Assembly (NCBI GenBank): GCA_963924555.1
Contig: OZ004583.1
Location: forward strand, 7,702,582 to 7,766,581
DNA length: 64,000 nucleotides
Reading direction: 5' to 3'
From: Crambe crambe
Taxonomy: Eukaryota; Porifera; Demospongiae; Poecilosclerida; Crambeidae
Shown here: positions 12,032 to 23,993 of the stretch, in pieces
How the letters are laid out: every line of letters begins with the position of its first letter
How positions within the stretch are numbered: position 1 is the stretch's first letter
Notes under the pieces: generated by a model
The model's input: only the letters and a program-made list of their open reading frames with translations
Told to the model about the DNA's origin: nothing
Databases searched by the model: none
Translations under genes and position numbers: made by a program

Positions 12032-12479
12032 CTCACACACAATCTGGAGCATCCCCTGTGGTCAAGCTACTGCTATAACAAGCTCATTATAACTGAATAG
12101 CTATAATCATATTCATATGCTTTGTCATAGCAAACTATTATACAGTGGAACCTCTCTAAATGGACCAATCATTTTTTGTCTGTAGTTTATAGCTACAATT
12201 AAGGGATTATATCTACTGCATGCCGACCCCTGAATTGCAGATTACCTCCACCACACATGTACAAAGACCACACACCATTAGTAGCTATCAGATTATGGCA
12301 TAGCTAATCCCGGCAGGCGAGGGAACAATTTACCCTGGGGAACATCTATCCCTGAGCGCTTTAAAAAAAAACGAAATCCAGTGTTATGCGTTCGGGAGAA
12401 CAGATATCCCTAGAGTTATGCGTTCGGGGAACACGCGCCACTGGGAAACACATATCACTATAACACCGGAACCGTTCCG

Positions 12480-12903
12480 GTAGAATAGTGAGGCCCCCTA
12501 TACCGACGAAATCCATGAAAATCGTGGATAGCATGCGCAGAACACGTGCGTAGGTCATCAAATTTGAGCGTGCGCGTAGTCTTTACTTGGCGAGCAGATA
12601 ATTGCTGCCTTTTTATCTAGCTGCATGCAATCGATAGCGATTGTCCCTTCATGAAGGAGCTTACTGCTTCTATTTGTATGACTTTTAGAATCGAATAGCC
12701 AAGCCTAGGTCCACTTTCTTGAATAGCTTCAAGAAATCTTGAGCCATCCTTTTGCTCGCACTATTTCGACTGAGTCATGATGTATTGTGACATGATTTTC
12801 TATGTGCGGCGCGTGCTGCTGCTTACTCAGCAGAACAAAGTCGGTATAGGAGTTTGACCAGACTATCTCTTCTATGTGTGAGAGTCTGGCCCGCACGAGA
12901 CTA
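12480..12903. repeat. Dispersed repeat, copy 2 (partly inverted)
   Basis: 12508-12603 matches 4690-4785 directly, while 12838-12903 matches 4612-4675 in reverse complement. TATACCGAC at 12494 and GTCGGTATA at 12838 bound the inner part as an inverted repeat. It looks like a foldback derivative of the repeat at 4612. No coding content. Confidence 0.65.
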
Positions 12904-13003
12904 CAGAAAATCCAGTTGCACCTCTACCGTCAAGGCACTTGTTTCCAAGTGATCGTGACTTCGTGTATCTGGAAGTAACATAGTTTGTTTTTTTTTTGTT
13001 GTT

Positions 13004-14353
13004 TTTGCATTCACCTTGCCCCCTTGATCACTCGCTAAACTGCTATAATTTTCTCAATTCTTGCTCTTACATACCAGCAGAGAGCATGTAAGAGTTATAG
13101 CAGGAAAATATTCCAAATGAAGAACTTCCGGTGTAAATAAAATTGTATGGGGCCCTATGACTTCCGGTTCCACTGGCGTAACGACTGGGTGTTGACTTAG
13201 AATTTCTTTAGCGCTTCTTATCGGTCCAAAAGCCAGCTATGTTGAGTGAAACAGGTCTAGGAAGAGTTGGAGAAAGTCATTCCCCTGCTTTTATGGACTG
13301 CCCCACTTCTTTAGTTGTTTTCTGCGTAATTTTTCTTTGCAAGTGGTGTAGTAGAGCAGTACATGGACCTAAAATACATTCACAGAGAGATCTTGCGGAA
13401 GGAAGCTGGGCACACTTCAAGACTGTATGGACTTGAAGGTTAGTTCCTAGCAATCAGCATTACCATTTTACATGTTCAATGAGTTGTCAGAAAAAAAGTT
13501 TTCACAGATAGCTATACCTCGTACCCAGGGAGCCTGGGTACGAGGCTATACCTAGCCTATACCTAGCCTATACCTAGCCTATACCTAGCCTATGCTTAGT
13601 CTGGCGGTGCCAACCCTTTACCTCCTTTTTCTTGGGGCCGGGGGTATTGGGTGGGGCGAGTTGTGTCATTACATCACAGATTACATCACCACAAATATTT
13701 TGCGTACGTACGTATTTGCAATTGATGGGTGGGGCTTACTGCTAGTCCACGGCTGTTTGGAGACAGCTAGGAGGCTGATAAATGACTGAAGAACAAGTTT
13801 GTAGAAGAGCATAGCAGCCAAGGAGAAGGGCTAGAGAAGAGGGGAGAGAGCCTGGATCTTGAGGCTTTTCTCAGAATAATTACCCCTGCTATACAGCCTG
13901 TAACTATTCAGTCGAATCTAAATGCTTCTTGAAGCGCTCATCATGCACAGGGGAACTGTGGTCACTAGGTAGCTGTTTTGCCATCACTACACTACAGTCT
14001 ACAGCTAGCCAGCACATGGGTAATTAAGAAGAGCGCACGCACCAATTTCTAGCAATCTGATTGGGCCACCGTCCTGGCAGCGTTGACACAATTCGTTTAT
14101 GCTAGAGTTACCAGACCCTTTCCCTCCCCCCACCCCCAAGAAAAAAAGTAAAGGGTCGGTGCTGCCAGACTAGCCTATGCTTCAACTTCCCCTCAATCTT
14201 TCAACATAAAGAACTGCCAACTTTCTCAATTCCTGACCATTTAATGCATCAACAGAGAGCTTACTATACATGCTCTCTGCTGGTATGTAAGAGCAAGAAT
14301 TGAGAAAATTATAGCAGTTTAGCGAGTGATCAAGGGGGCAAGGTGAATGCAAA
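13004..14353. mobile_element. 1.35 kb foldback element
   Basis: 13004-13100 (TTTGCATTCACCTTGCCCCC... ACATACCAGCAGAGAGCATG) is the reverse complement of 14265-14353. A second, inner pair (about 13587-13650 against 14112-14177) contains CTTTTTCTTGGGG and its complement. No transposase is visible; the small open frames between the arms have no recognisable motif. Confidence 0.8.
13522..13595. repeat. Hairpin followed by 11-bp tandem repeat
   Basis: CCTCGTACCCAGG pairs with CCTGGGTACGAGG as a tight hairpin. About five copies of CTATACCTAGC follow. Both sit inside the foldback element. Confidence 0.85.
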
Positions 14354-15830
14354 TAGACTATGGTTATTTATAACATAGGACCTTACATATTGTAGGCCAA
14401 ATTTTACATAGTTCTAGTTAGTGGACTCAGAATTCTTAGCATCCGCCAGAGAAATACTTTTTTTGGAGGGGGAGAGAGAGAGCAAATGAGCATGTTCTTT
14501 TATAGCTAGTGATCATGACACAAAGGTGATCATGGGGTGATCATGAGACAGACAGTTTATGATTACACTAACAGGGCTCACAGTAACAGTCGGACATCAG
14601 ACATTTTTCCGGATAAATTATTGTTTTGTGTAACCATAGATATGAGGTTTACGGGATTGGAAACGGATCACGTGCTCTCGTTAGCAACTAACAACCGAGG
14701 CGCATTGACAGCTGAATGACATAGCACTTTTGTCAAAGTTGCTATTCTGACAAGATCCGTGAGGTAAGACTTATGCCAATGATACTATAATACACTAGGG
14801 CATAGATTTACTGTATGAAATAAATTTCAGCTCAGATTTTCAAGTTTATTCCTACAAATACTACTGTAGTGGTTAATGGGACTGTAATCCCTCTCACGCT
14901 TGATGGAATCAATTGCTGTTGCCCATTTTCTGATCAAAAGGCATGTAAACTTTAGCTACATGGAATAGTAATGTTGGTTTTTGTATTAGCTGACATATAT
15001 TGTCTCTAGCATTTGCAAGTGGTGTTAAAACTGTAATCCCTCTCCCAAGAAATAGATTAACAATATTGAAACTGTATTAGTTATTTCAGGGAAAGGATAG
15101 AACAGTAAATGGAATTGGTGCATTCGTTTTCTATACAATAGTCATCCTATGGAGATGGCAAGCTTACTATATTTCCCCCCTAATATCCATAGGGTCCACA
15201 GGACAGCTGACTGAGCCGAATTCTTGAGGTGGATGGTGTCAAAACCCAACAGCCAAAAGCTGGAAGTATTGCAATAATGTTGATGAGGGAGAACTGAGCA
15301 GAAACTGGCGGATAACTTTGGGGCAAAATTATCTAGCTATAATAATAATGAATTTATGTCTAATTTTAATACCAAAAGTCATTCTGGCCTTTCTTTCAAA
15401 TCAATCACATAAAATTAATGTATAATGAGCAATGATAGGTACTCATAGTTATAATTACAAGGAAAAAAGTTATGAATAATTAATAACTTCCTTCCTCAGA
15501 CTCTCCAACTTCAACTCTCTGACTCTTCACTTCTTCAATACCTTCCCCTTAGCTTACTTGTACTATTCTGTGAGCTGTAGGGGCAGAATATCACTTTAAC
15601 TGCCTTGAAAGGAGTGAATATTGATCTCTTTTCACAACGATTAATATAATTAATGTTGCATGCGCGTGCGCATCTGTCAACTCGCCACGGTTGTGCAGTT
15701 CATTGGGCGTTTCCAATCCCGTAAAACCTCTTGTATATCTATGGTGTAACCCATCAGAACAAATGACTTGACAAGCATGCGCGGTACAAAAAACATGATG
15801 TAATAATAATTATGTGCGTAGCTATAAAAA
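14354..15830. other. No gene recognised
   Basis: I see no convincing exon, RNA gene or repeat pair in this interval. It separates the foldback from the hAT transposase remnant. Confidence 0.4.
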
Positions 15831-15839
15831 TGGAGAGCT

Positions 15840-17940
15840 AGCTCTAGCAGCAGCAGCAGCTCTGCCTTCAAGAAAAGGGCTGTGAGTGTCAACACCGTGG
15901 AAAAATGGGTGTTGGAGTTTGACAAGACCCTCAGCACAACTACTTGGCTAAAATTTGAGAAGTCCGATCGCTATCATGTGGCTCTACTGAAGTGCATTGT
16001 TTTCGAGCGATTTATCAGTCGCAGGAACTTCAATAAGACATTTATCGAAGGCTCAGCTAACTTAAGGACTTTGAGTTCCAAAAGTGATATGCATGAAAGG
16101 GCCATACCACTATTGAGAAAGGAACAGTCTTCTGATGTCTGTCACTATGCCCCCATTGCTAGAGCCTTCTACAGAATGGATCAGCAGGTGGAGAAAAGCA
16201 TGAAAAAGTTTGATATAGCCTACTGGATTGCCAAGAGAGGTGTAGCTTTTTCCAAGATGAAGTCTTTGTGCTGGTTAGAGGAAAGGCATGGTGTGGAACT
16301 GGGTGAATGCTATAAGAATGATCATGCAAGTGCCACTTTTGTCGCTGAAGATTTATGTGGTCAGCTAAGTGACGTTCTGAAAAAGGTTAAGTTATTTTTA
16401 GTGGTGTACTTTGATCCGAATAGTAATGATGGTGCTGTACATGTCCGAAACAGGTATTTGTGTGTATGACAGCCTAAGTCTGCCTGTGCAAGTGGTTTGT
16501 TTGAATATTTTGAGAGTGCATTGTCATATCTTGGACTGGATGAAGAGCCAAGCAAACTGATAGGGTTTAATGTCAACATGGGTAAAGCAGATGGTGTTAA
16601 AGGTTTAATTTTATCAGATAGGCCATGGGTCATTGCTGTATGGTGCTTTGCCCACAGGCTGAACAAAATTTTCTTTTCTACAATTGATGAATTTCTTTTA
16701 AGAGTATATTCTATTTAACATAAGTCACTCAAGAAGTGTAGAGAATTGGAGGAAGTTGTGTGTGAGCTGAAGGCATGTTTGGACTCTTCTGACTTTCCTA
16801 CTATGGGTGGAAATAAGCCTCTATGTGCCTGTGGCACACAGTTTATCTCTCATAAAGTATGTGCTCTAGAGAGGGTACTGGATAGATTTGGGGCTTACAT
16901 GAATCATTTAGTAACTCTTACTGAAGATCCTAAAACTAAATCAGCAGACCGAGAAAAACTAAGGGGTTATATCAAAAAAATGGAGGGATTTTAAACTACT
17001 ATTAGACTGTGCAGTTTTTCACGACATTTTGAAACCTATAGCCATACTCTGTAAGTTACTCCAATCAGATGAGTTAAGTACAGTTAATACTATTGAAGCC
17101 ATTCTTAGAACAACCTCGTCACTAACTAAACTAAAAACCACAGGAGTTGAAAGCTTACCTTCCGTAAAGAAGATGTTGCCGATGCTTACGCACACAGGTG
17201 ATTCAAACAGTGCAACTTCTGGAACTAGTTCAGTATAATCAGGGGTTGTCCCTCATGAAAAGCAAGTATAGTATGTATATTGATTCTATATTATCATGTT
17301 TACACAATCAACTCAAGTCCCAAGCCAATAGTTCCACAGACACCCTTAGCCATGTTTTGAAAATCCTAGCGACCCATGGTTGGGAGAAAACATCATTTGG
17401 TTATGAATCTATTCAGTTTTTGGCATCAATATTTGCTCAGAAAGCAGGTGTTAATAGTGTTCTGCTGCAGGAAGAGTGGGATGATGTTGTGTATTATGCA
17501 TCAATCTTGTCCAAGACCCATATGGAGTGGTATGGTGGAAATTGTTTAATTCTCCTATGCTAAAAATATATTTGCCTTGGTTGAACTTACCATCACTATT
17601 CCACTTTCAAATGGCCACATTGAAAGATGTTTCTTGCAGCTAAAACTTCTGAAGACAGGTAGGAGAGTGTCTTTGGGAGAGGATGGGAGAGGACAGATTG
17701 GACCATATTCTCCGTATTTGGATCGAAGGTCCTCCACTGGAAGGATGGGATGCTACTAGAGCAGTGGGACTCAAAACACGACGAGTTAATTCTAGTGCAG
17801 AAGATGGAAACTACAGAGAGGCCTGAAGATGAAGAAGAGGAAGCAAAGGAAGAATTTACTTGGCACTTGTCAGATTGGGAGAATTGGTTGGAGAGCAGTT
17901 CAGGTGGTGACTCTGACACTAGTACAGTGCTTCCAGCTTA
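15840..17940 (+). pseudogene. Decayed hAT-type transposase (ZNF862/C17orf113-like branch)
   Basis: Coding fragments in order: WLKFEKSDRYH with a degenerate zinc motif, DMHERAIPLLRKEQSSDVC, FDIAYWIAKRGVAF, CWLEERHGVELG (15882-16469); YFDPNSNDGAVHVRN; LIGFNVNMG, DRPWVIAVWCFAHRLNK (16497-16718); helical parts to 17560; and the C-terminal dimerisation region with LSNGHIERCFLQLKLLKTGRRVSL and IEGPPLEGWD (17577-17760). These match the order in hAT transposase-derived proteins. At least four frame breaks or stops occur. Compared with what I know of the family, segments expected to carry two catalytic Asp residues are missing: one before the YFDP region and one in a shortened DGA-type motif before NVNMG. 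So it looks catalytically dead. The acidic C-terminal extension (17800-17940) is open. Confidence 0.8.
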
Positions 17941-18168
17941 GTCTGTCAACTTTTTATATCTCATGATTTGTAGCTATTGCACCCTCCAAATTTTATATAC
18001 TGCATTATTCCTTACTCTTATACAGGTCAGATATGTGAGCTGAAGAAAACACAGCACAAATCTCCCTATCACACTTTCCCTATAGAAAAGCGCCATTTTG
18101 TTCATGTCACTGTTTTTTTAATGCGTCATATCATTGTGTAACGCGTGAGGGGAATCCCCCTTCAGTCG
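17941..18168. other. No gene recognised
   Basis: Short AT-rich spacer between the hAT remnant and the next inverted-repeat complex. Confidence 0.4.
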
Positions 18169-20900
18169 ATAGTACCAAAGACTAGTCTCGATTCTTTCCT
18201 TTTTCTTGGGGGCGGGGGAAAGAAAGAGTCTGGCCAAACTGCATTGGCGATTTTACAATTTGGGCCCAGTTGGTGGGGTCAAAGGTCAGCATTTAACCCT
18301 TTCAACCAGATGGCTTTCCCACGACTTTGGCGGGAATTTCAGCTATGCTATTGAGAACCAAGAGGCCCATGCTGTAGCCAGGATTTTATGGCTCAGGAGG
18401 ACCTCAAAGATTAATTATAATGTTACTCAGCTATTAAGGTATTTTCAATGCTAATACGAACTATATCAATTCAGCAAACTAGTGCAAGTGACTAAGCTAT
18501 ATATATTTCCATCAAAGGGGGGAGGGGCTCAAGCCCATTGAGTCGCCTGCTGGCTACAGGCCTGTCTATCCCTCCCACAAAACACCAGAAGGGATCAGAG
18601 GAGGTTGATTTGAGCATTGCAAATTATCCACCAGGTGTAACTTGCCGGACTGGCCCGCTAAATGCTCTGCTTCTCTTTGCAGTAATTATAATGGACTGAT
18701 GACTGACTGACAGGTGATGATTGCACAAAACAACTGAACTCACAGACTGACAAGTGCACACTGTTAATATACTAGTGGCCGGCCCAATGGTTGGGGCCTG
18801 CGCTCCTAATGACATACTTAATATGACATACATAGTAGCTAACTATAAAGTCAATTATTGACAAATTCTTCCAACTGCTTTACACCCTTGTTCAGCGCCT
18901 GTTGCACAACCCTCACTTCAGAGATGCAATGAATAAAATATACATTTCTCATCCTGACAGCCTTTGCACCAAAACATGTAGTTAGATATGCACATAGTGA
19001 GCTAGCTATCATGTTCATCACAAAGTTACACCCTTCATTTGTCACAAGATCAGACATCCGAGGGATGTACACTTATGAGACTACTAGTGAAGGCCTGGGT
19101 GGTTTCACTTTCACTGAGGACTGTAAGTGCTGTGTTAAGCACTCCCTGGTCGATTACATTCGGTCTGTGATCATTGCAGGTATTACTGTAATCTCCTTTT
19201 AAAATAGGATTACTAGTAGCTATAATGTAAACCTCGGTGTTAATATTTATAGGCAATCCTCCTCCAGTCCTTCAAGGGCCAATCAAATCAGACGTGCTAG
19301 ATCACCCATCTTCCACCCAAAATAAGCTATCATCTGATACAGCTCTTGACAGTCCCTGCCACAGAAGCTTGTGATTCTAAATCATAACAAGTAGGCTCTT
19401 CAAAACCATCCATCATTGAGGGCATGGGAACTTCACTCAAAGGAGGCAAATCCAAAGGGGTGCTCTCGAAACTGGACGCAAGCTGATCTGTCTGCAGTTG
19501 TGAGTCTGACACTCCTCTGTGTCTACTCCACTGATTTTTCTTCGTGTGTAGGTCTCTTAGTCAATTTTAAAGAAGGAAAGGTGAATTTTTTCTGAGCCAT
19601 CACAAGCATCCACTAGTAACTGACTATGGCTTGAGGGGGTTAAATTATTCATTGGGTGTGGTCACAATTATGAAACTAAGGCTGCTCATTTTCGAGGGGG
19701 GAGTTCCATTAATTTTTCCTTACTTTGAAAAGGTTGTCCTGCACTTATACTGCAGCTAGTCAGATAATTTTATAGTCTTATCTTCAGATAGGATCAATCT
19801 ACACACTATGTATTAGTTATTAAGAGGGGGTGGGGCATGGTGTGGCTAAAATACCTTAAACCATAATAATTTTGATTACCCCGTACATCTCAGGAATCAC
19901 TGGTTCAAATCAGCTCATTTTTTGCATGCAGCTTTCATAAGTTAAGGTGATCAATGTAACAGTTTTTTTCTATATCTAGCTTAGACTTCTCAAATCACAA
20001 GGTCGGGCATGAAAAAATAAGAATAAACTAAAAATTAATATTGAAATTCAGAAAAACTCAATGTTATGTTGTAGAATACAGATAGAAGATGTCTGAGAGA
20101 AAAAATTATCCAAGTAAGTCCAACAGTTCCTGAGAATTACAGGCATTAGCAAAGTCATTCATAGCACCCACGAAAATTAGGCAATATTTAAAATTTTTGG
20201 TGTGTGTGGTAGTGACATGGTACTGTATAGCTAGGATATTTTGCTTATTGCTGCTCTAAACAGCTCTGGAGTTATACTCCCCTAGCAACCATGCGTGGGC
20301 GGAGGGTTGCAAGCACCCTTAAATATCATGACCTTTAACCCCACCAACTGGACCCAAATTGTAAAATCGCACTGCGTTGGACGTTTCGTTTGTGCCGACT
20401 CAGCGCATCATAGGGGTAGCGTGGGCATTGCGTTTTGACTATGACGTACCATGACGAAAGAGTAAACGGCCGGCTGGCCAATAAAAAATTAACCGCTACT
20501 GTGACGTATAGTGACGTTTAAAATTTCCCACGTGATTTCTGCGCATGTCCGCCACGATTTTTGTGGCATACACCGATTTTCACTTCACTTTGAACATGCC
20601 CCGGGAAGCGTATGGTTTGTTTTTTCGGGCAGTTTCAATAAATATTAAACGACACGTACAAAGCATAACCTTCCAAAATCTCACGGGAAGTTTATGCTTT
20701 GTGGGTTCCATTGGTGCCCATTGAAACAGCCTTTAAAAAAAACCATACGCTTCCCGAAGCATGTTCAAAGTGAAGTGAAAATGGGTGTAGTACAAACGAA
20801 ACGTCCAATGCAGTTTGGCCAGACTCTTTCTTTCCCCCGCCCCCAAGAAAAAGGAAAGAATCGAGTCTGGCCCGCGAGACTAACCAAAGACAGTACCCAG
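18169..20900. mobile_element. 2.7 kb composite inverted-repeat element
   Basis: 18169-18246 (ACCAAAGACTAGTCTCG..., TTTTTCTTGGGGGCGGGG, GAGTCTGGCCAAACTGCATT) pairs with 20800-20900. The next part, 18240-18285 (GATTTTACAATTTGGGCCC), pairs with 20331-20370. The right arm is thus split by a separate hairpin (20375-20810). The interior 18300-20270 has no recognisable gene; the short minus frames near 18624-19512 have no motif I know. Confidence 0.7.
20375..20810. repeat. Foldback inserted in the right arm of the composite element
   Basis: TTGGACGTTTCGTTTGT at 20375 pairs with ACAAACGAAACGTCCAA near 20810. TTTCACTTCACTTTGAACATG (20579) and its complement near 20760 also pair, as do GGAAGCGTATGGTTTG and CAAACCATACGCTTCC-like words. 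It splits sequence that is continuous in the left arm of the host element. Confidence 0.7.
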
Positions 20901-22104
20901 CTAGTGTGAGCATCATAAAAATTTGATTTACTGGCCTGAGAAGAGATAGAAGGCAGGGGACAAGCCACACAACCAATAGAAGAAGCACTGCTCTCTCGTG
21001 GTAAAATCACGGTTAAGAAAAAAAGAGCATGCGCATAAAGCTAGCGTCATACTTCATCACCGCAAGGGCAGAGACGGCAGAAACGGGGAAAGAATTTAGT
21101 TTGCCTTGAAGACACTGCTTAAGTAGCTGCACCGCTTTTGCAGCTAAAAAAATCTTTGGTTATCAGACTACCTTATCCCAAAGTATCTTTTCTTAACTCA
21201 CCAAAATGAAGATCTCTCGGCCCTAACACTTTTTGGCCTTGGAAATACCCCTGTTTTTAGTGTATTTGCAGCTGGTTTTCAAGCATACAAGATAGTTAAG
21301 GTCCCAAACTTGGAGCACTGAAAGTCTAGCTACTCCACTACCTGCATATCCCATCTCAACTACCTGAACTTCAGGTTAGTGAATAGCCTCCATTTGACCG
21401 TCTGCAGATAATTCCATGGACGGGTGATAATTACATTTAAAAATTGACACATAGTCAAAAATGATGGATAAACATACATACAAAATATCAACTGCATGTA
21501 ATCCATGCATGGTTCCCCCTCTGCAAGAAAAAAAATCATTATTAGTCAAAAATTACAAAAGTTAACACACTAAGCTGGAAGTACTGTGGTGGCCCTGAAA
21601 CAGACTAATCAGTAATTATTATTTTGTTCTGAAAATGTATTAGAGTAGCGGTGGGAGTTTACTGACAGCGGTAGTTTACGGACACTTTAGACTTTGACCC
21701 ATGGTAAAATTGGTACCAATTAGGCGGGAGATTTTAAATTTTGCTGACAGTAGTGATTTTTTAAGAGTAAGAATCTACAGCTAATTCAGTAAATTTGCAT
21801 AATTTTTTCCTGCTCAATTTTTGCTTTGAATGATCATAGTTAGTATCTCTGTCAAAAAATGAGGCATGGAAAAAATGACTGTAAGGAAAACCAACTTTAT
21901 AACTGCACATAGTAAACAAAAACTACATGTAAACACAAAACATTATATATCAATAAAGAGCAAATTTATTGCTCTTTCCAAATGTACCCTTCATAAAATA
22001 ACACAACTAACACTGTATCAGCAATTTTGGCGTAAATAGATTCTTATTGTGGAGGCAGTTACTGGACAGGGAATAATAATGGGTAATGATCTTTATAATA
22101 GGCC

Positions 22105-22335
22105 ATGGCAACAGCAAGGAAGTGGAGAAATTGGAAATCCGAAGATCTGGAGAGAGCTGCAGAGGAAGTTAGAGAGGGGAAGGTGTCTGTCAGAGAAGCA
22201 GCAGCAAAATATTGTATACCAAAGAGCATAGTACATGATCACTCCAGCTTGAAGGTTAATCAAGTTTCAAGTCCTGGACCATCTCCTGTGTTAACAATTG
22301 AAGAAGAGACTGAATCATGTTATCTTCTATTATCA
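22105..22335 (+). pseudogene. N-terminal fragment of a pogo/Tigger-type transposase (Psq HTH)
   Basis: The frame reads RNWKSEDLERAAEEV, then REGKVSVREAAAKYCIPKSI and GPSPVLTIEEETE. This is the pipsqueak/CENP-B-type helix-turn-helix that starts pogo-family transposases and binds the element ends. After EEETES similarity is lost at a Leu/Ser-rich run from a TATTATC repeat. About 75 of the several hundred residues usual for the family are left, so it is non-functional as a transposase. Confidence 0.75.
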
Positions 22336-22515
22336 TTATCATTATCATTTCTTACAATAATAAGCACATGTGCAGCCATTTTACCTTCATTTTAAGAGCT
22401 GTCCGCCAACTGCCTCTATTGTCCGTTAACTGCCTCCAGTAGGCGCCTACTCTAAATCTCTCCCAGAAATCAGCATAATAGGACTTGCTTAGCTTCCTGC
22501 CTGGATAGAGCGAGG

Positions 22516-23247
22516 TAGCCTCGTTCCCAGGCCTTCCTCTCTCACGTACCGCACGGGAGGAAGAGAAGAAGAAAAAGAAGAAAAATAAGCGAGAGGAAGG
22601 CCTGGTACATCTTATCACGTGAGTGACGTCACAAACAGCGTGATATTTAATGAGCGTGGGCGATATACAAGCTAACTCATGACGTCAGAAAACAAGCGCC
22701 CACGCGATCTCTTCCGCAGGATCTAGGAAGGACTGAAGCGATTTAGATCGAGCAGACTTTAGACTTCTACACGAGATAGATAGCTGATTTAAGTACACAG
22801 TCCTAGCTTTTTTGTTACGTAGCTAACTAGTAGCCTCGCTCTCTCTTCCTCCCGTGCGGTACGTGAGAGAGGAAGGCCTGGGAACGAGGCTAGCTAACTA
22901 GTAGTAGCTAGATAGTTAGCTCAATACTCTTGGGTCTACTCCTGATCTTAGATGTCACAGACTGCTCCAGTATAGGCCTAGGACAAACTGAAGCATTCAA
23001 ACTTACGATCGCGAAGACGGTCTGATCTGTTTGATCAATGGTGGTCCTGTCAGAAGGCGTAGGCATGGTCATGCTGCAGAGTAAAACATGCCCACGCGCA
23101 ATTAAAGTCCTCTCTACCTCCTCTCTACCCTTGACGTCACTCACGTGATAAGATGTACCAGGCCTTCCTCTCGCTTATTTTTCTTCTTTTTCTTCTTCTC
23201 TTCCTCCCGTGCGGTACGTGAGAGAGGAAGGCCTGGGAACGAGGCTA
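22516..23247. mobile_element. Mutator-like foldback with 9-bp target duplication
   Basis: The arm 22516-22632 (TAGCCTCGTTCCCAGGCC... CACGTGAGTGACGTCA) is the almost exact complement of 23133-23247. Both sides carry AGAGCGAGG (22507-22515 and 23248-23256). Long inverted ends plus a 9-bp duplication fit Mutator-like elements. A shorter palindromic copy of the arm tip lies inside at about 22830-22895. No transposase is present. Confidence 0.85.
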
Positions 23248-23361
23248 AGAGCGAGGTAGGCCCATAGCCATCCAAAGCCCCCTGCAATCTTCCTTGCACT
23301 CGCTAACCCGCTGGGAAAAACCACAACTTTGTTAACTGTCCGTTTACTACCTCCGTTACTC

Positions 23362-23989
23362 TATGTATTTTTTGATGTGGAGTTCTCTCAGTGACACACA
23401 GGCATTCACCAAACAAACAAAAAAAAATCATGTGTAAAATTATGGTATCCGACCACATTTCTGACTATCTTGCAATGACTAGGACATTATGTCCTAGTAT
23501 CTTAACTTAGTTATTGCGAGCCCTGCACTAATCCCATTGAGACTATCTAGCTAACTACTGAAAGGTCAGAACATTAACAAGTTAGTCTTTTTAAAGACTA
23601 GGAATGCCTCGGCACGACTTCAGTGTAACCTTTATTATTATTAGACTTTCTAAATAATGCACCTGAGCGACATGGCATATTATAGTAAGGTTGTTACACA
23701 GCTAGTATTCTTGCTGTTCAATGCTTTCAAACTGCCGTTTTGAATGGTTATTCTCACACAGCTTGATTGAAGTATGTGTACTGGATTCTCATTGTTTGGA
23801 AGCTTCAAAGTCTATTCTCCTTCACCATGGCTCTCTCTTTGGCACTTCAAACGATCACTAGTTTGTAATCACTACAGTGCAACTCTGTAGTTTTTGTTCA
23901 TTGCTGTCTTTTAGTCAGTTCTACATGTCATAATGGGCTTGATTTGTTGGCAGACGGCCAAGAAGCATCAGCACTCTCCTGTAGTAGGC
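23362..23989. other. No gene recognised
   Basis: AT-rich spacer between the pogo-like element and the long foldback. No exon or repeat structure stands out. Confidence 0.4.
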
Positions 23990-23993
23990 TTGA

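Larger units (their letters stand above)
7680..12472. mobile_element. 4.8 kb element with ~75 bp inverted ends around a tandem array
   Basis: The stretch 7680-7754 (CCGGTGTTACAGTGATATG... TAGGGATATCTGTTC) is the near-exact reverse complement of 12398-12472. Between them lie unique AT-rich DNA, the ~80 bp tandem array (8640-10860), a tRNA-like sequence and two hAT-like MITEs. The word CAGTGATATGTGTTTCCC is found both in the inverted ends and throughout the internal array, so the array probably arose from the element's own terminal sequence. No transposase is visible; I infer a non-autonomous element. Confidence 0.65.
21643..23361 (+). mobile_element. Internally deleted pogo-like DNA transposon flanked by TA
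   Basis: The left end GAGTAGCGGTGGGAG and right end CTCCGTTACTC are imperfect inverted repeats, preceded and followed by TA (21641-21642, 23362-23363), the target of Tc1/mariner/pogo elements. A pogo-type DNA-binding domain is encoded at 22105-22335 and then breaks off. Another copy of terminal-like words (GTCCGTTAACTGCCTCC, TACTCT) occurs at 22386-22455. A separate foldback with its own target duplication sits at 22516-23247. No DDE catalytic domain remains. Confidence 0.7.

Noticed and set aside
11770-12042. Gly/Pro-rich minus-strand frame
   Set aside because: Low-complexity translation of the G and C homopolymers in a MITE.
20692-21010. Overlapping open frames on both strands
   Set aside because: They lie across inverted-repeat arms of a foldback. 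The translated text mirrors itself between strands and shows no protein motif.
22352-22618. Minus-strand frame with a Phe/Ser-rich run
   Set aside because: The run comes from the GAAGAA-rich arm of the Mutator-like foldback, and there is no supporting domain.
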